NCBI GenBank assembly: GCA_017450925.1 | Contig: JAFSSS010000019.1 | Location: forward strand, 21,768 to 85,767 | Reading direction: 5' to 3' | Source: Ruminococcus sp. | GTDB lineage: Bacteria; Bacillota; Clostridia; Oscillospirales; Ruminococcaceae | Length of the DNA: 64,000 bases | Shown: piece after piece, positions 52,472 to 61,050 of the stretch | Numbering within the stretch: position 1 is the first letter of the stretch | How the letters are laid out: each line of letters opens with the position of its first letter | Translations under genes and position numbers: made by a program | The notes under the pieces: generated by a model | What the model was told of the DNA's origin: nothing | Databases searched by the model: none | Seen by the model: only the letters and a program-made list of their open reading frames with translations

Positions 52472-53302
52472 GTGAAAAAGAAAACAAAAATGAGCATTAT
52501 CCTCGGGCTTGCCTGCGTGCTTATCGCAGCAGGCGTGCTGCTGATGACACTGTTTGTTATGCCGGTGCTGCACGAAAACGAATGCAAAAACCGCGTCTTT
52601 GACGACCTCAGGGAGGCCGGCAGTCAGGTACGGTCAAGCGTCATCGGCATCATACCCAAGACCACCGGCTCCGACGGCTCCGTGACATACGGCGGAGGCG
52701 GCAGCGGCATCGTCTTTTCAAAGGAAGACGGCGTTTATTATGCTATCACCGCCGCCCATGTCGTAGGCAGCAAGACTGCCGAATTCAAGGTGTTCTCGGT
52801 CAACACGCCCTATTCGACCGTGAACGACCCCGCGCTCAGCGCCGCCGGGATAGAGGTCGTCAGCGACAGCTTCTATGAATCGCTGACCGAGGCAAGGGTG
52901 GAGTATATGAGCCGCGAGATTGATGCTGCGGTCATCAGCTTCAAGTCGGAGGAGGAGCTTGCCTGCCCCGAATGGGCGGACAGCGTTTCCGAGGAGGAGC
53001 GCATCCTCTGCCTCGGCTTTCCGGACGGACGGTATATCAGCGACAGCTACGGCACCGTCCTCGGCCGTGACACCCGAAGGGTATCGACCGATGACGGCAC
53101 CGAGACCGTTGATACTGTCGTCAAGCACGACGCCTATCTGAACCGCGGCAGCAGCGGCGGCCCGGCCTTCAACGAGAGAATGCTCCTCTGCGGAATGAAC
53201 ATCGGCGGAGACTTTGACAGGGGAGGACACTTCAAGGCCGGCTTCATGCTCGATACGCCCAAGCTGAAAAAATGCCTCGAGGACTGGCGAGCCTCACGGT
53301 GA
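52472..53302 (+). CDS. Membrane-anchored trypsin-like serine protease
   Basis: 276 residues. An uncleaved N-terminal helix (about 8-32) anchors an extracytoplasmic chymotrypsin-fold domain: His in YYAITAAHVVG, Asp in REIDAAVISF, Ser in LNRGSSGGPAF. There is no PDZ domain, so it is shorter than DegP/HtrA. The substrate is unknown. The 3' end overlaps the convergent spoIIP gene by nine bases. Confidence 0.87.
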   Translation: MKKKTKMSIILGLACVLIAAGVLLMTLFVMPVLHENECKNRVFDDLREAGSQVRSSVIGIIPKTTGSDGSVTYGGGGSGIVFSKEDGVYYAITAAHVVGSKTAEFKVFSVNTPYSTVNDPALSAAGIEVVSDSFYESLTEARVEYMSREIDAAVISFKSEEELACPEWADSVSEEERILCLGFPDGRYISDSYGTVLGRDTRRVSTDDGTETVDTVVKHDAYLNRGSSGGPAFNERMLLCGMNIGGDFDRGGHFKAGFMLDTPKLKKCLEDWRASR

Positions 53303-54442
53303 GTTCTCTTTTATCAGCGCCGCCAGCGCTTTCCCGATAAGCTCGCCCGAATAAAGCGCCTGATCGAGACAGTTGCCGTGGCTGCCCACCTCTATCAGCA
53401 GCGAGCCGGTAGTCAGATCTTGGTTGTAGTGGCGGTAATCAAAGAGTATGGGTCTTGTCAGACCCGGATAGCTGCCCTCAAGCTGCTGCTGCAGGGCGGC
53501 GGCAAAATGAAAGTTCTTGATATACTGCGGCAGGCCGAGAGAGCCGTCGTCGCAGCCGGAGATCAGCATTATCTGCGCAGCGTCCTTGCCGTCTATCTCC
53601 GCCACGGGAGAAAGGCGGGTGCCGTCCTCGCGCTGAAGGCCGTCCCGGTGGATGTCCAGCGCGATCTTTATCGAGGGATATTTCGCCAGCAGCTCCTTAA
53701 CAGTCGTGCGGGAGGAATCGTAGGCCTCGTTATAGCTGACGTAATCGTGCAGGAGGGTATCGTGGATATAGGGGATGCCGGCGGCCTCAAGGCCCTGGCA
53801 TATCCTGTCCCCCACGGCGACCACGCTTTTGGCGGGGTCGGTGGTGCGGCTCTGAAAAGAAGCGTCGTAGAAATCCCGGTCAGAGGGTTCATAGCTTTCG
53901 GTGGTATGGGTGTGATATATCAGCACCAGAGGCTCCCCCTCCGAGGTCTCAAAGGAGAAATCGGGGGGCTTTTTGCTTTCGTTATAGAGGTCGTTGTTAT
54001 CCCACTCGTCGGAGCCGTTGCGCACCTGTCCGCCGCCGTCGAGGTCGAAATACTGTGAGCCGTCGTAGTGACCGAAGTTCATTTTGAGAACTGTGCCGTC
54101 GCGGCTATCCATATTATCGGGATAGGGGACGGCGGCGATAACAGCGGGGTCGGGCTTAGCGGAGGCGATCTCGACGGGGACAGAGCTGCGAAGCTGAATT
54201 TCCTCCGGGGCGGCCTCGAGATCGCGGCAGCCGGCGCTCACGGGGGCGCGGATCAGCATTGCGCTCTCTCCCGGGGCGGAGGACTTCGGAGATACCGAGC
54301 CGCCCATAGAAATAACCGCACCGGCGGCTGAAATATCCGACAGAGCCGGAGCCGCAAAGGAAAAGCCCCATATCCCGAGCGGCACCACGACCAGTGCTGC
54401 AATAATGCCTGCCGAGCGCAGACAGACCTTTTTTCTGTCCAT
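53294..54442 (-). CDS. spoIIP: Stage II sporulation protein P (SpoIIP)
   Basis: 382 residues. An N-terminal membrane anchor (about 9-32) and an extracytoplasmic amidase/endopeptidase domain: LVLIYHTHTTESY (metal His), VVAVGDRICQGLEAAGI, IKIALDIHRDGLQR (second His), FDYRHYNQDLTTGSLLIEVGSHGN (catalytic Glu). In B. subtilis it works with SpoIID and SpoIIM to thin septal peptidoglycan for engulfment. The ATG at 54442 is eight bases from GAGG; an ATG two codons earlier is too near. Confidence 0.94.
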   Translation of the reverse strand: MDRKKVCLRSAGIIAALVVVPLGIWGFSFAAPALSDISAAGAVISMGGSVSPKSSAPGESAMLIRAPVSAGCRDLEAAPEEIQLRSSVPVEIASAKPDPAVIAAVPYPDNMDSRDGTVLKMNFGHYDGSQYFDLDGGGQVRNGSDEWDNNDLYNESKKPPDFSFETSEGEPLVLIYHTHTTESYEPSDRDFYDASFQSRTTDPAKSVVAVGDRICQGLEAAGIPYIHDTLLHDYVSYNEAYDSSRTTVKELLAKYPSIKIALDIHRDGLQREDGTRLSPVAEIDGKDAAQIMLISGCDDGSLGLPQYIKNFHFAAALQQQLEGSYPGLTRPILFDYRHYNQDLTTGSLLIEVGSHGNCLDQALYSGELIGKALAALIKENSP

Positions 54443-54484
54443 GAGCATCACCTCATAGAATACTATGCAGAAAGGAAGCGGATT

Positions 54485-55792
54485 ATGCAAAACGCAGATC
54501 AGAATAACACACCCCGGAGGGAGCGCCCTGTGGACCCTGTTGCTTATATCTCTTCCTTCTCACGCCTCGGATGCCGTGTCTCCGACCTCTCCCGCATCCG
54601 CTCTCTCCTCGCCGCCCTCGGCGACCCCCAAAATGACCTCCGCTTTATCCATATCGCCGGTACTAACGGCAAAGGCTCTATCGCCCAAATGTTCTCCGAG
54701 GTGCTGTCCCGCGCCGGTTACCGTACCGGCCTCTTTACTTCGCCTTATATTATCTCTTTCTATGACCGCATCCGCCTTAATAACCAAAATGTCCCTGAAT
54801 CTGACCTCGCTTCCCTCCTCTCCGCCGTCTCCCCCATTATCGAATCCCACCCCCTAAGAGATAGCTTTTCTCAATTTGAGATAACTCAAGCCGCCGCCTT
54901 CGTTTGGTTCAAACAGCAGAATTGTGACATCGTCATCCTCGAGGCCGGCCTCGGCGGCCTGCTCGACAGTACCAATGTCATCTCCTCTCCCCTCGTGTCC
55001 GTCATCGGCTCCATTGGCCTCGACCATACCGCTATCCTCGGCGATACTGTGGAAAAAATAGCCTTCCAGAAGGCCGGCATCATCAAGCCCGGCCGTCCCT
55101 GCGTGCTTTCTGCCGGCAATCCCCCCGAGGCCGTCCGCGTGTTCCGCAGACAGGCCGCCGAAAAAGAGTCCCTGCTGAATATCCCGAACCTTCAGCTCTG
55201 CCGTGTCAGTGAAGCAGGCATCTCCGGCAGCCGCTTCACCTATCGGGGCAAGGAATACAGCACCGCTATGCCCGGACTTCATCAGGTGTCAAATGCCCTC
55301 TCGGTCATCGACGCTTTAAGGCTTATAGCCGAGGAGCTGCCAGTCAGTCAAGAGAATATCCGCATGGGCATCGCCGCGGCACGCATCCCCGGGCGGGTAG
55401 AGATAATCTCGGATGATCCCCTCACCGTCCTCGACGGCTCCCATAACCCCGACGGCATGAACGCCCTCGCCGGATTCCTCAAAGGCCTCGGCAGCAGGAC
55501 TGTCCGCGCCGTTATCGGTATGCATACCGATAAGGATGCATCCGATGCCGTTTCAAAGCTTGTCCCGCTGGTCACAAGGTTCTATCCCGTCTCCGGCTTC
55601 TCCGACAGGGACATCCCCGCCCCGGAGCTGGCGGATATCATCACCCGCGCCGGCGGGCAGGCCGAGATATCAGATAAGGAGATAACCGCCCTTGTTTCCG
55701 GGCTTTCAGAGCAGTTCCCCGAGGACGTTCTGCTTATCTGCGGCTCGCTTTATCTTGTCTCTTATATGAAAACCGCTAAAAATCAACAATAA
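54485..55792 (+). CDS. folC: Folylpolyglutamate synthase / dihydrofolate synthase
   Basis: 435 residues, Mur-ligase fold. P-loop FIHIAGTNGKGSIAQMFSEVLSRAG, LFTSPYIISFYDRIRLN, VILEAGLGGLLDSTNV, IGLDHTAILGDTVEKIAFQKAGIIKPG (folate/Mg region) and VLDGSHNPDGMNALAGF are all present. It adds glutamate to folates in the cytoplasm. The 42-bp gap to divergent spoIIP leaves little room for control; AAAGGA precedes the ATG. Confidence 0.96.
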   Translation: MQNADQNNTPRRERPVDPVAYISSFSRLGCRVSDLSRIRSLLAALGDPQNDLRFIHIAGTNGKGSIAQMFSEVLSRAGYRTGLFTSPYIISFYDRIRLNNQNVPESDLASLLSAVSPIIESHPLRDSFSQFEITQAAAFVWFKQQNCDIVILEAGLGGLLDSTNVISSPLVSVIGSIGLDHTAILGDTVEKIAFQKAGIIKPGRPCVLSAGNPPEAVRVFRRQAAEKESLLNIPNLQLCRVSEAGISGSRFTYRGKEYSTAMPGLHQVSNALSVIDALRLIAEELPVSQENIRMGIAAARIPGRVEIISDDPLTVLDGSHNPDGMNALAGFLKGLGSRTVRAVIGMHTDKDASDAVSKLVPLVTRFYPVSGFSDRDIPAPELADIITRAGGQAEISDKEITALVSGLSEQFPEDVLLICGSLYLVSYMKTAKNQQ

Positions 55793-55832
55793 TTTTCACA
55801 AATCGACCATGTGATTTTCATAGTTTACCCTA

Positions 55833-55861
55833 TTGCATTTATCATAGCATTGTGATATAAT
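55833..55861 (+). promoter_or_regulatory. Promoter of the L,D-transpeptidase gene
   Basis: TTGCAT (55833-55838), 17 bp, TATAAT (55856-55861). Confidence 0.82.
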
Positions 55862-55944
55862 ATTTTAAGATAGGATAAGTGTAACTATTTTTGTACAATT
55901 AGCTGTTCAACAGCTTCTGCCGATATACAAAGGGGACATGAAAA

Positions 55945-57405
55945 ATGGCAGCAACTAACAGGAAAAGAAAGAAAAAGAAGAAATCGAACCTTCCTCTTAT
56001 AATCACGGGAGGAGTTTTTGCCGCACTCGTTGTGGGACTGGGGGTCACCTATTTCGTGGGAAGGAGCCACTATCAGGGCAAATTCCTGCCAAACACCTAT
56101 ATCAATAACAAGAACGTCAGCGGAATGTCGCTTGAGGAGGTGGAGAAGGAGTTTCTTCACTCCGATATCGGAAGTGATTTCGTTGTCCACAAGCAGGACG
56201 GCACCGATGTCGTCATCCCGCTGAAGGACTTCGGCTACAGGTATGATACCAAGGAGCAGCTTGAAAGCCTTTTCAGCAAGCAGGATGCGGGCGCATGGTT
56301 CACAGGCTACCTCGGCACTGCCGATTATACCTTCTCCGATACCTCTACCTATGACAAGGAAAAGCTCAAAAGCCTGCTCGCTTCCGCCGACTGGGGCAGC
56401 GCAAAGAATCAGGACGCACAGATAGTGCAGCAGGACGACGGCTATACCGTAAAGGAGGCCGTTCAAGGCGACGAAATGGATTACTCCAAGCTGGAAAGCT
56501 TTCTGCTGGGCAAGTTCGCCGCCGGCACGCTGGAGGTCAATGCCGCCGATTCGGGCTGCTATATTCCGCCCAAGGTCTTTGCCGCCGATCTGCAGGAGCA
56601 GGTAGATAAGCTCAACGAGATCTGGCAGATGTCTATCGTTTATGACTTTGATTATACTACTGAAAAGCTTACCGGCGAAAAGCTAAGGTCTCTTATCACT
56701 GTTGACGAAGATAATAATATCACCGCCGACAGGGATAAGTGCATGGAGTATGTAGAGTCGCTGGCGAAAAAATATGACACCTACGGCAAGGACAGAAAAT
56801 TCCACGCCACCCTACAGGGCGATATCACCGTAAAGCACAGCGACGATGCGGTTTACGGCTGGTGGATCTATAAGGACGCTACCTGCGACGAGCTTATCGA
56901 GATGCTTGAAAAGGGCGAGTCGGTCAAGAAGGTCAAGCCGATCTATTACAAGACACAGTTCGGCTTTGAATATACCGGCGTTCCCGAAGCGCGTAAAAAG
57001 AACGACGATATCGGCAACACCTATATGGAGGTCGATCTCTCCAACCAGCAGTTCTGGTATTACGAGAAGGGCGAGCTGAAATATGAATGCTTTATCGTTT
57101 CCGGCCAGACCACCTCTATGGCAAGAACGACCCTCGAGGGCGTTTACAAGCTCTGGGACAAGCAGTATAACTACCGCATGAAGGCCACCAATGCCGACGG
57201 CGAAAGCTGGGACACCACCTGCAACTACTGGAACAACGTGTCGATCTGCGGGATAGGTATGCATGACTCGGCATGGAGATATGTTTTCGGCGGGAATATA
57301 TATAAGTGGAACGGCTCTCACGGCTGTATAAATATGCCGGTGCCCGCCGCCAAGTATATTTACGATAACGTTGCCCTCGGCACTCCCGTTATAATGTATT
57401 ACTGA
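55945..57405 (+). CDS. L,D-transpeptidase (YkuD) with PG-binding domains
   Basis: 486 residues. Basic cytoplasmic start (NRKRKKKKK), one membrane helix (about 17-38), then peptidoglycan-binding PG_binding_4-type repeats (about 50-330; NTYINNKNVSGMSLEEVEKEFL) and a C-terminal YkuD domain (about 350-486). The domain carries the catalytic motif SHGCINMPVPAAKYIYD, with IGMHDSAWR ahead of it. It makes 3-3 peptide cross-links in the wall. Monocistronic, with promoter and terminator. Confidence 0.93.
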   Translation: MAATNRKRKKKKKSNLPLIITGGVFAALVVGLGVTYFVGRSHYQGKFLPNTYINNKNVSGMSLEEVEKEFLHSDIGSDFVVHKQDGTDVVIPLKDFGYRYDTKEQLESLFSKQDAGAWFTGYLGTADYTFSDTSTYDKEKLKSLLASADWGSAKNQDAQIVQQDDGYTVKEAVQGDEMDYSKLESFLLGKFAAGTLEVNAADSGCYIPPKVFAADLQEQVDKLNEIWQMSIVYDFDYTTEKLTGEKLRSLITVDEDNNITADRDKCMEYVESLAKKYDTYGKDRKFHATLQGDITVKHSDDAVYGWWIYKDATCDELIEMLEKGESVKKVKPIYYKTQFGFEYTGVPEARKKNDDIGNTYMEVDLSNQQFWYYEKGELKYECFIVSGQTTSMARTTLEGVYKLWDKQYNYRMKATNADGESWDTTCNYWNNVSICGIGMHDSAWRYVFGGNIYKWNGSHGCINMPVPAAKYIYDNVALGTPVIMYY

Positions 57406-57413
57406 TATTGTAC

Positions 57414-57454
57414 AAATGCACAGCTTCACACCCTGCGAAACTGTGCATTTTTTT
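57414..57454 (+). terminator. Terminator of the L,D-transpeptidase gene
   Basis: AAATGCACAG (57414-57423) pairs with CTGTGCATTT (57441-57450), followed by a T-run. Confidence 0.85.
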
Positions 57455-57467
57455 GACTTCTCCCCCC

Positions 57468-57496
57468 TTGACGGCTTTTTTTTGTTGTGATATAAT
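57468..57496 (+). promoter_or_regulatory. Promoter of the dockerin protein gene
   Basis: TTGACG (57468-57473), 17 bp, TATAAT (57491-57496); AGGAGG follows at seven bases before the ATG. Confidence 0.85.
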
Positions 57497-57544
57497 TAAG
57501 ATGTATTAATAGCGTAAATTCATTTTTTACAAGGAGGAAAAGCA

Positions 57545-59659
57545 ATGTCATTCAGTTTGAAAAAGCTGCTCGGAAAAACTGCTTCCGTCGGCGCAGCTAT
57601 GGCTATCGCTGTGGGGCTCGTTCCCGCAAGCACAGGTCTCGGCAGTATCGTTGCTTCGGCAGATACGTTCACCGTTTACAGCTGGTCAGATCTTAAATCA
57701 AAGCTGTCCAGCGGTACCAATACCGTTATACTCGGTTCCAACATCACCGCCAGCAGCAGCGATTATGCTATCGAGATCTCAAAGAGAGCAAATATCACAC
57801 TTGATCTGAACGGATGCACGATCAACAGAAACATGGGCTCGGCCAGTTCTTTTGGTCAGATCTTCGTGAACCTCGGTAATTTCACTATCAAAGACAGCAA
57901 GGGCGGCGGCAAGATCACCGGCGCTTGGCACACCACTATCGGCGCTATCAAGAACGAAAAGTCCGGCACACTTACCCTTGCCGGCGGCACGATCACCGGG
58001 AACACCGCAGGCTCGGGCGGAAACGCTGACGGCGGCGCTATAAACAACGACGGAAAGTTTTACATGACCGGCGGTACGATCACAGGAAACAAGGCAGTCC
58101 GCGGCGGCGGTATTTTCAACGACGCCAATGCCGGCGGTGAAGTCTATATCTCCGGCGGTACGATCTCGGACAACCAGGCGCTGACAGGCGGCGGCATTTA
58201 TAACCAAAGCAAGCTTTATATCTCCGGCGGTACGATCACCGGGAATATCGCAACAGGCGATGCCTACGGCCACATGATCGCCGGCGTTGACAGCCCCAAA
58301 AACGATAACAACGATCCCTACTATACCGCAAACTACACCTACATCTCGGGCAACCCCGTCATCACAGGCAACCACGCTCAAGGTATTGATACAAACCTCT
58401 CTGCTACAGCTGTCACCATTAACGGCGCCCTCAAGACCGGCGCTAAAATAGGCTTCTACGGCACAACTGCCGGCACCTTTACCACCGGCTGGAGCAGCTA
58501 TATGGGTACGGCTTCTCCCTCTGCCTATTTCTCTTCCGATAACAGCAGTTTCTCTGTTACCGGCAGCGGCGGCGAGGCTGCTCTTACCGCAGGCGGCGGC
58601 GGACAGACCGTTACAGAATACTACACCGTTAAATTTGATGCCAACGGCGGCTCCGGCACGATGAAGGACATGATCGCCTCCTCTGACTCGCTCTTTACCC
58701 TTCCCGTGTGCAGCTTCACAGCTCCCTCCGGCATGACCTTTGATTCGTGGGATCTGGGCGCTGAAAACAAGAGCGTTAAAATCACTAAGGATACTACTGT
58801 TAAGGCTATATGGAAATCAACTCAGACCACGACCTATTACACCGTGAGCTACGCCGCCAACGGCGGAACCGGACAGCTGCCCCTCGCTGATACTGTTGCT
58901 GCCGGCTCTTCCTATACTATCTCTGATTGCAAGCTTACTCCTCCCTCCGGCAAGACCTTTGCCGGCTGGAAATGCGGCTCCACCACCTACAAAGCCAATG
59001 ATAAGGTGACCGTAAACAGCGATATGACCATGACCGCCCAGTGGGCTGATGCAGTGACCTACTGCACCGTAAGCTTTGCTTCCAACGGCGGCAGCGGCAC
59101 AATGCAGAGCGTTTCTGTTGCAAAGGGTTCTTCCTACACTCTGCCGTCCTGCGGCTTCACTGCCCCCACCGGCTATGATTTCAACGGCTGGGATAAGGGA
59201 ACTGCCGGTGTCACAAAGATCACCATTACAGGCAATGTTACCCTCACCGCCCAGTGGAAGGCAAAGACCTATACCGTAACATTTGCATCAAACGGCGGCT
59301 CCGGCACAATGAATTCCGTTCCCGTTACCTACGGCAGCAAATATACTCTGCCGGCCTGCACCTTTAAAGCCCCCGCGGGCAAGGTGTTCAGCAAGTGGGA
59401 TAAGGGCGCTGCCAATACCACCAGCATCACCATTACCGGAAATGTTACCCTCACCGCTCAATGGACTGATGCCTCAGCTGTCCTCAAGGGCGATGTAAAC
59501 GGCGACGGCGAAATAGGCATGAAGGATATAACCGATCTCCAGCGCTATGTAAACGGCTGGGACGTAACTATCGTAATTGCAAACGCTGACCTCAACGGCG
59601 ACGGCGAAATAGGCATGAAGGATATTACCGATCTTCAGAAACTGGTCAACAGCAAATAA
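57545..59659 (+). CDS. Secreted dockerin protein with beta-helix and InlB-type repeats
   Basis: 704 residues. Signal peptide ending near ASA (residue 39). Residues about 40-340 are Gly/Thr-rich beta-helix-like repeats (GGTITGNTAG, GGTISDNQA, GGTITGNIA). About 355-640 hold four InlB B/Listeria-Bacteroides repeats (YTVKFDANGGSGTM.., TVSFASNGGSGTM.., TVTFASNGGSGTM.., each ending TAQW-like). A C-terminal type I dockerin (about 648-704) has two calcium loops, DVNGDGEIGMKD and DLNGDGEIGMKD. No catalytic domain is evident, so it is a non-enzymatic cellulosome or adhesion component by inference. Confidence 0.9.
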   Translation: MSFSLKKLLGKTASVGAAMAIAVGLVPASTGLGSIVASADTFTVYSWSDLKSKLSSGTNTVILGSNITASSSDYAIEISKRANITLDLNGCTINRNMGSASSFGQIFVNLGNFTIKDSKGGGKITGAWHTTIGAIKNEKSGTLTLAGGTITGNTAGSGGNADGGAINNDGKFYMTGGTITGNKAVRGGGIFNDANAGGEVYISGGTISDNQALTGGGIYNQSKLYISGGTITGNIATGDAYGHMIAGVDSPKNDNNDPYYTANYTYISGNPVITGNHAQGIDTNLSATAVTINGALKTGAKIGFYGTTAGTFTTGWSSYMGTASPSAYFSSDNSSFSVTGSGGEAALTAGGGGQTVTEYYTVKFDANGGSGTMKDMIASSDSLFTLPVCSFTAPSGMTFDSWDLGAENKSVKITKDTTVKAIWKSTQTTTYYTVSYAANGGTGQLPLADTVAAGSSYTISDCKLTPPSGKTFAGWKCGSTTYKANDKVTVNSDMTMTAQWADAVTYCTVSFASNGGSGTMQSVSVAKGSSYTLPSCGFTAPTGYDFNGWDKGTAGVTKITITGNVTLTAQWKAKTYTVTFASNGGSGTMNSVPVTYGSKYTLPACTFKAPAGKVFSKWDKGAANTTSITITGNVTLTAQWTDASAVLKGDVNGDGEIGMKDITDLQRYVNGWDVTIVIANADLNGDGEIGMKDITDLQKLVNSK

Positions 59660-59672
59660 TGCTGAAAATACA

Positions 59673-59702
59673 AAGGCTCCGGGAGCGCCCGGAGCCTTTT
59701 TT
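59673..59702 (+). terminator. Terminator of the dockerin gene
   Basis: AAGGCTCCGGG (59673-59683) / CCCGGAGCCTT (59688-59698), loop AGCG, followed by T's. Confidence 0.9.
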
Positions 59703-59742
59703 ACCGTATCGGCAATACCAATTTATGACAGGGGTCTTATAA

Positions 59743-60417
59743 GTGAACAGCAAGAATACACTCCGCCTTCATCTGATACTCGGCTGGCTTAGGATCGCCG
59801 CCGGCCTGCTGGTGTTCTCCTTCGGCGTACACCTAACGATCTACGCCAACATCGGCCTTGCCCCCTGGGACTGCCTCGGAATGGGCATAGCCGCCCATAC
59901 GCCCTTCAATTACGGCCTTTCCATGACGCTGATAGCCGTCGCCGTTCTGATGACAGACCTGCTGCTAAAAGAACGCATCGGCTTCGGCACGGTCATTGAT
60001 GCTCTGCTGACAGGGAATTTCGTACAGCTGTTCAACAGCCTCAACCCCTTTCCCGAAAACGATAGGCTTTGGCTCGGGATAGTTATCATGGTTGCCGGTT
60101 TTGTGTTCATGGCGCTGGGGATGTGGATATATATGTCCGCCGGACAGGGCTGCGGCCCCCGTGATGCGCTGCTGGTGGGGCTCGGGAAAAGGATACCCTT
60201 TCTGCCGATCGGACTGGTGGAGATCCTGCTTTGGGGAGCTGTGCTGCTCCTCGGTTGGCTGCTGGGCGGCCCCGTAGGCATCGGCACGCTTATAAGCACC
60301 TTCGGAGCGGGGCTGGTAATGCAGCTTGTCTATACGGTCATCCGCTTTGACCCCCGCAGCATCTCCCACAAGGATATCGTCACCGCTGCCCGTGAGCTTG
60401 CCGGAAAACAGCCTTAG
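59743..60417 (+). CDS. YczE/YitT-like integral membrane protein
   Basis: 224 residues with five or six helices. The start RIAAGLLVFSFGVHLTIYANIGLAPWDCLGMGIA and the repeat-like QGCGPRDALLVGLGKR match the YczE branch of the YitT superfamily, whose transport role is unproven. GTG start at 59743, with AGGGGTC upstream. The stop is five bases from the convergent Rrf2 gene end. Confidence 0.82.
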   Translation: MNSKNTLRLHLILGWLRIAAGLLVFSFGVHLTIYANIGLAPWDCLGMGIAAHTPFNYGLSMTLIAVAVLMTDLLLKERIGFGTVIDALLTGNFVQLFNSLNPFPENDRLWLGIVIMVAGFVFMALGMWIYMSAGQGCGPRDALLVGLGKRIPFLPIGLVEILLWGAVLLLGWLLGGPVGIGTLISTFGAGLVMQLVYTVIRFDPRSISHKDIVTAARELAGKQP

Positions 60418-60422
60418 TTGGT

Positions 60423-60863
60423 TCAGATGCAGTACATATCTCCGCCGTTCCTGTCTGCACTGTCACGGATCATATCTGCAAGAGTGATGCCGTCCACCAC
60501 ACTGTTTATTGCATCATAAAGCTTGTTCCAGACGCCGAGGGTCATGCACTCCGACGCCCGCGGGCAGGTGTTTTCATCCGCCTCAAGACAGCTTACCGGC
60601 GCAAGGCTGCCCTCGGTGAGCCGCAGTATCATCCCTACAGTATAATCCTCCGGCCGCTTGGCCAGCTTGTAGCCTCCGCCGGTGCCCCGCACACTTCTGA
60701 CATATCCCGCCCGGCTTAGTACCGATACTATCTGCTCAAGATACTTTATGCTTATCCCCTGCCTCTCGGCAATGTCCTTCAGCGGAACATACTCGTCCGT
60801 TTCCGACATAGCAAGATCCAGCATCATCCTAAGCGCATAGCGCCCTTTGGTGGAGATCATCAT
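60423..60863 (-). CDS. Rrf2-family regulator with IscR-like cysteines
   Basis: 146 residues. Winged helix: STKGRYALRMMLDLA, VPLKDIAERQGISIKYLEQIVSVLSRAGYVRSVRGTGGGYKLA. Three cysteines in the order C-x7-C-x5-C (SCLEADENTCPRASEC) are spaced much like the IscR 2Fe-2S ligands, unlike CymR. A perfect palindrome sits between its promoter -35 and -10, so autorepression is likely. No Fe-S assembly or cysteine genes follow; its other targets are elsewhere. Confidence 0.9.
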   Translation of the reverse strand: MMISTKGRYALRMMLDLAMSETDEYVPLKDIAERQGISIKYLEQIVSVLSRAGYVRSVRGTGGGYKLAKRPEDYTVGMILRLTEGSLAPVSCLEADENTCPRASECMTLGVWNKLYDAINSVVDGITLADMIRDSADRNGGDMYCI

Positions 60864-60895
60864 AACCCTCTGCTCCTTTCAGTTCTGTTACTTTA

Positions 60896-60924
60896 ATTAT
60901 AACCAATCCTATAGGATTTGTCAA
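60896..60924 (-). promoter_or_regulatory. Promoter of the Rrf2 gene
   Basis: On the minus strand: TTGACA (60919-60924), 17 bp, TATAAT (60896-60901). Confidence 0.88.
60905..60918. promoter_or_regulatory. Probable Rrf2 operator
   Basis: Perfect 14-bp palindrome AATCCTATAGGATT filling most of the promoter spacer. Confidence 0.75.
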
Positions 60925-60947
60925 GCCAGGCACAGGCACATAATCAC

Positions 60948-60983
60948 GATCCCAATTCGGCGATGTGTATCGAGATTGGGATC
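60948..60983. other. Hairpin between Rrf2 promoter and next gene
   Basis: GATCCCAAT (60948-60956) pairs exactly with ATTGGGATC (60975-60983), with extra CG pairing inside. There is no gene or proper T-run next to it; it may insulate the two divergent promoters. Confidence 0.45.
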
Positions 60984-61002
60984 ATTTATTCATGCCGGCG
61001 GT

Positions 61003-61031
61003 TTGACATTTTTGATATTATGGTTTATAAT
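61003..61031 (+). promoter_or_regulatory. Promoter of the serine hydrolase-lipoprotein operon
   Basis: TTGACA (61003-61008), 17 bp, TATAAT (61026-61031). The -10 lies only 19 bp before the ATG, so the leader is about 12 nt and begins almost at the AGAGGTG ribosome site. Confidence 0.85.
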
Positions 61032-61050
61032 AGTGTCAGAGGTGTTTCAG

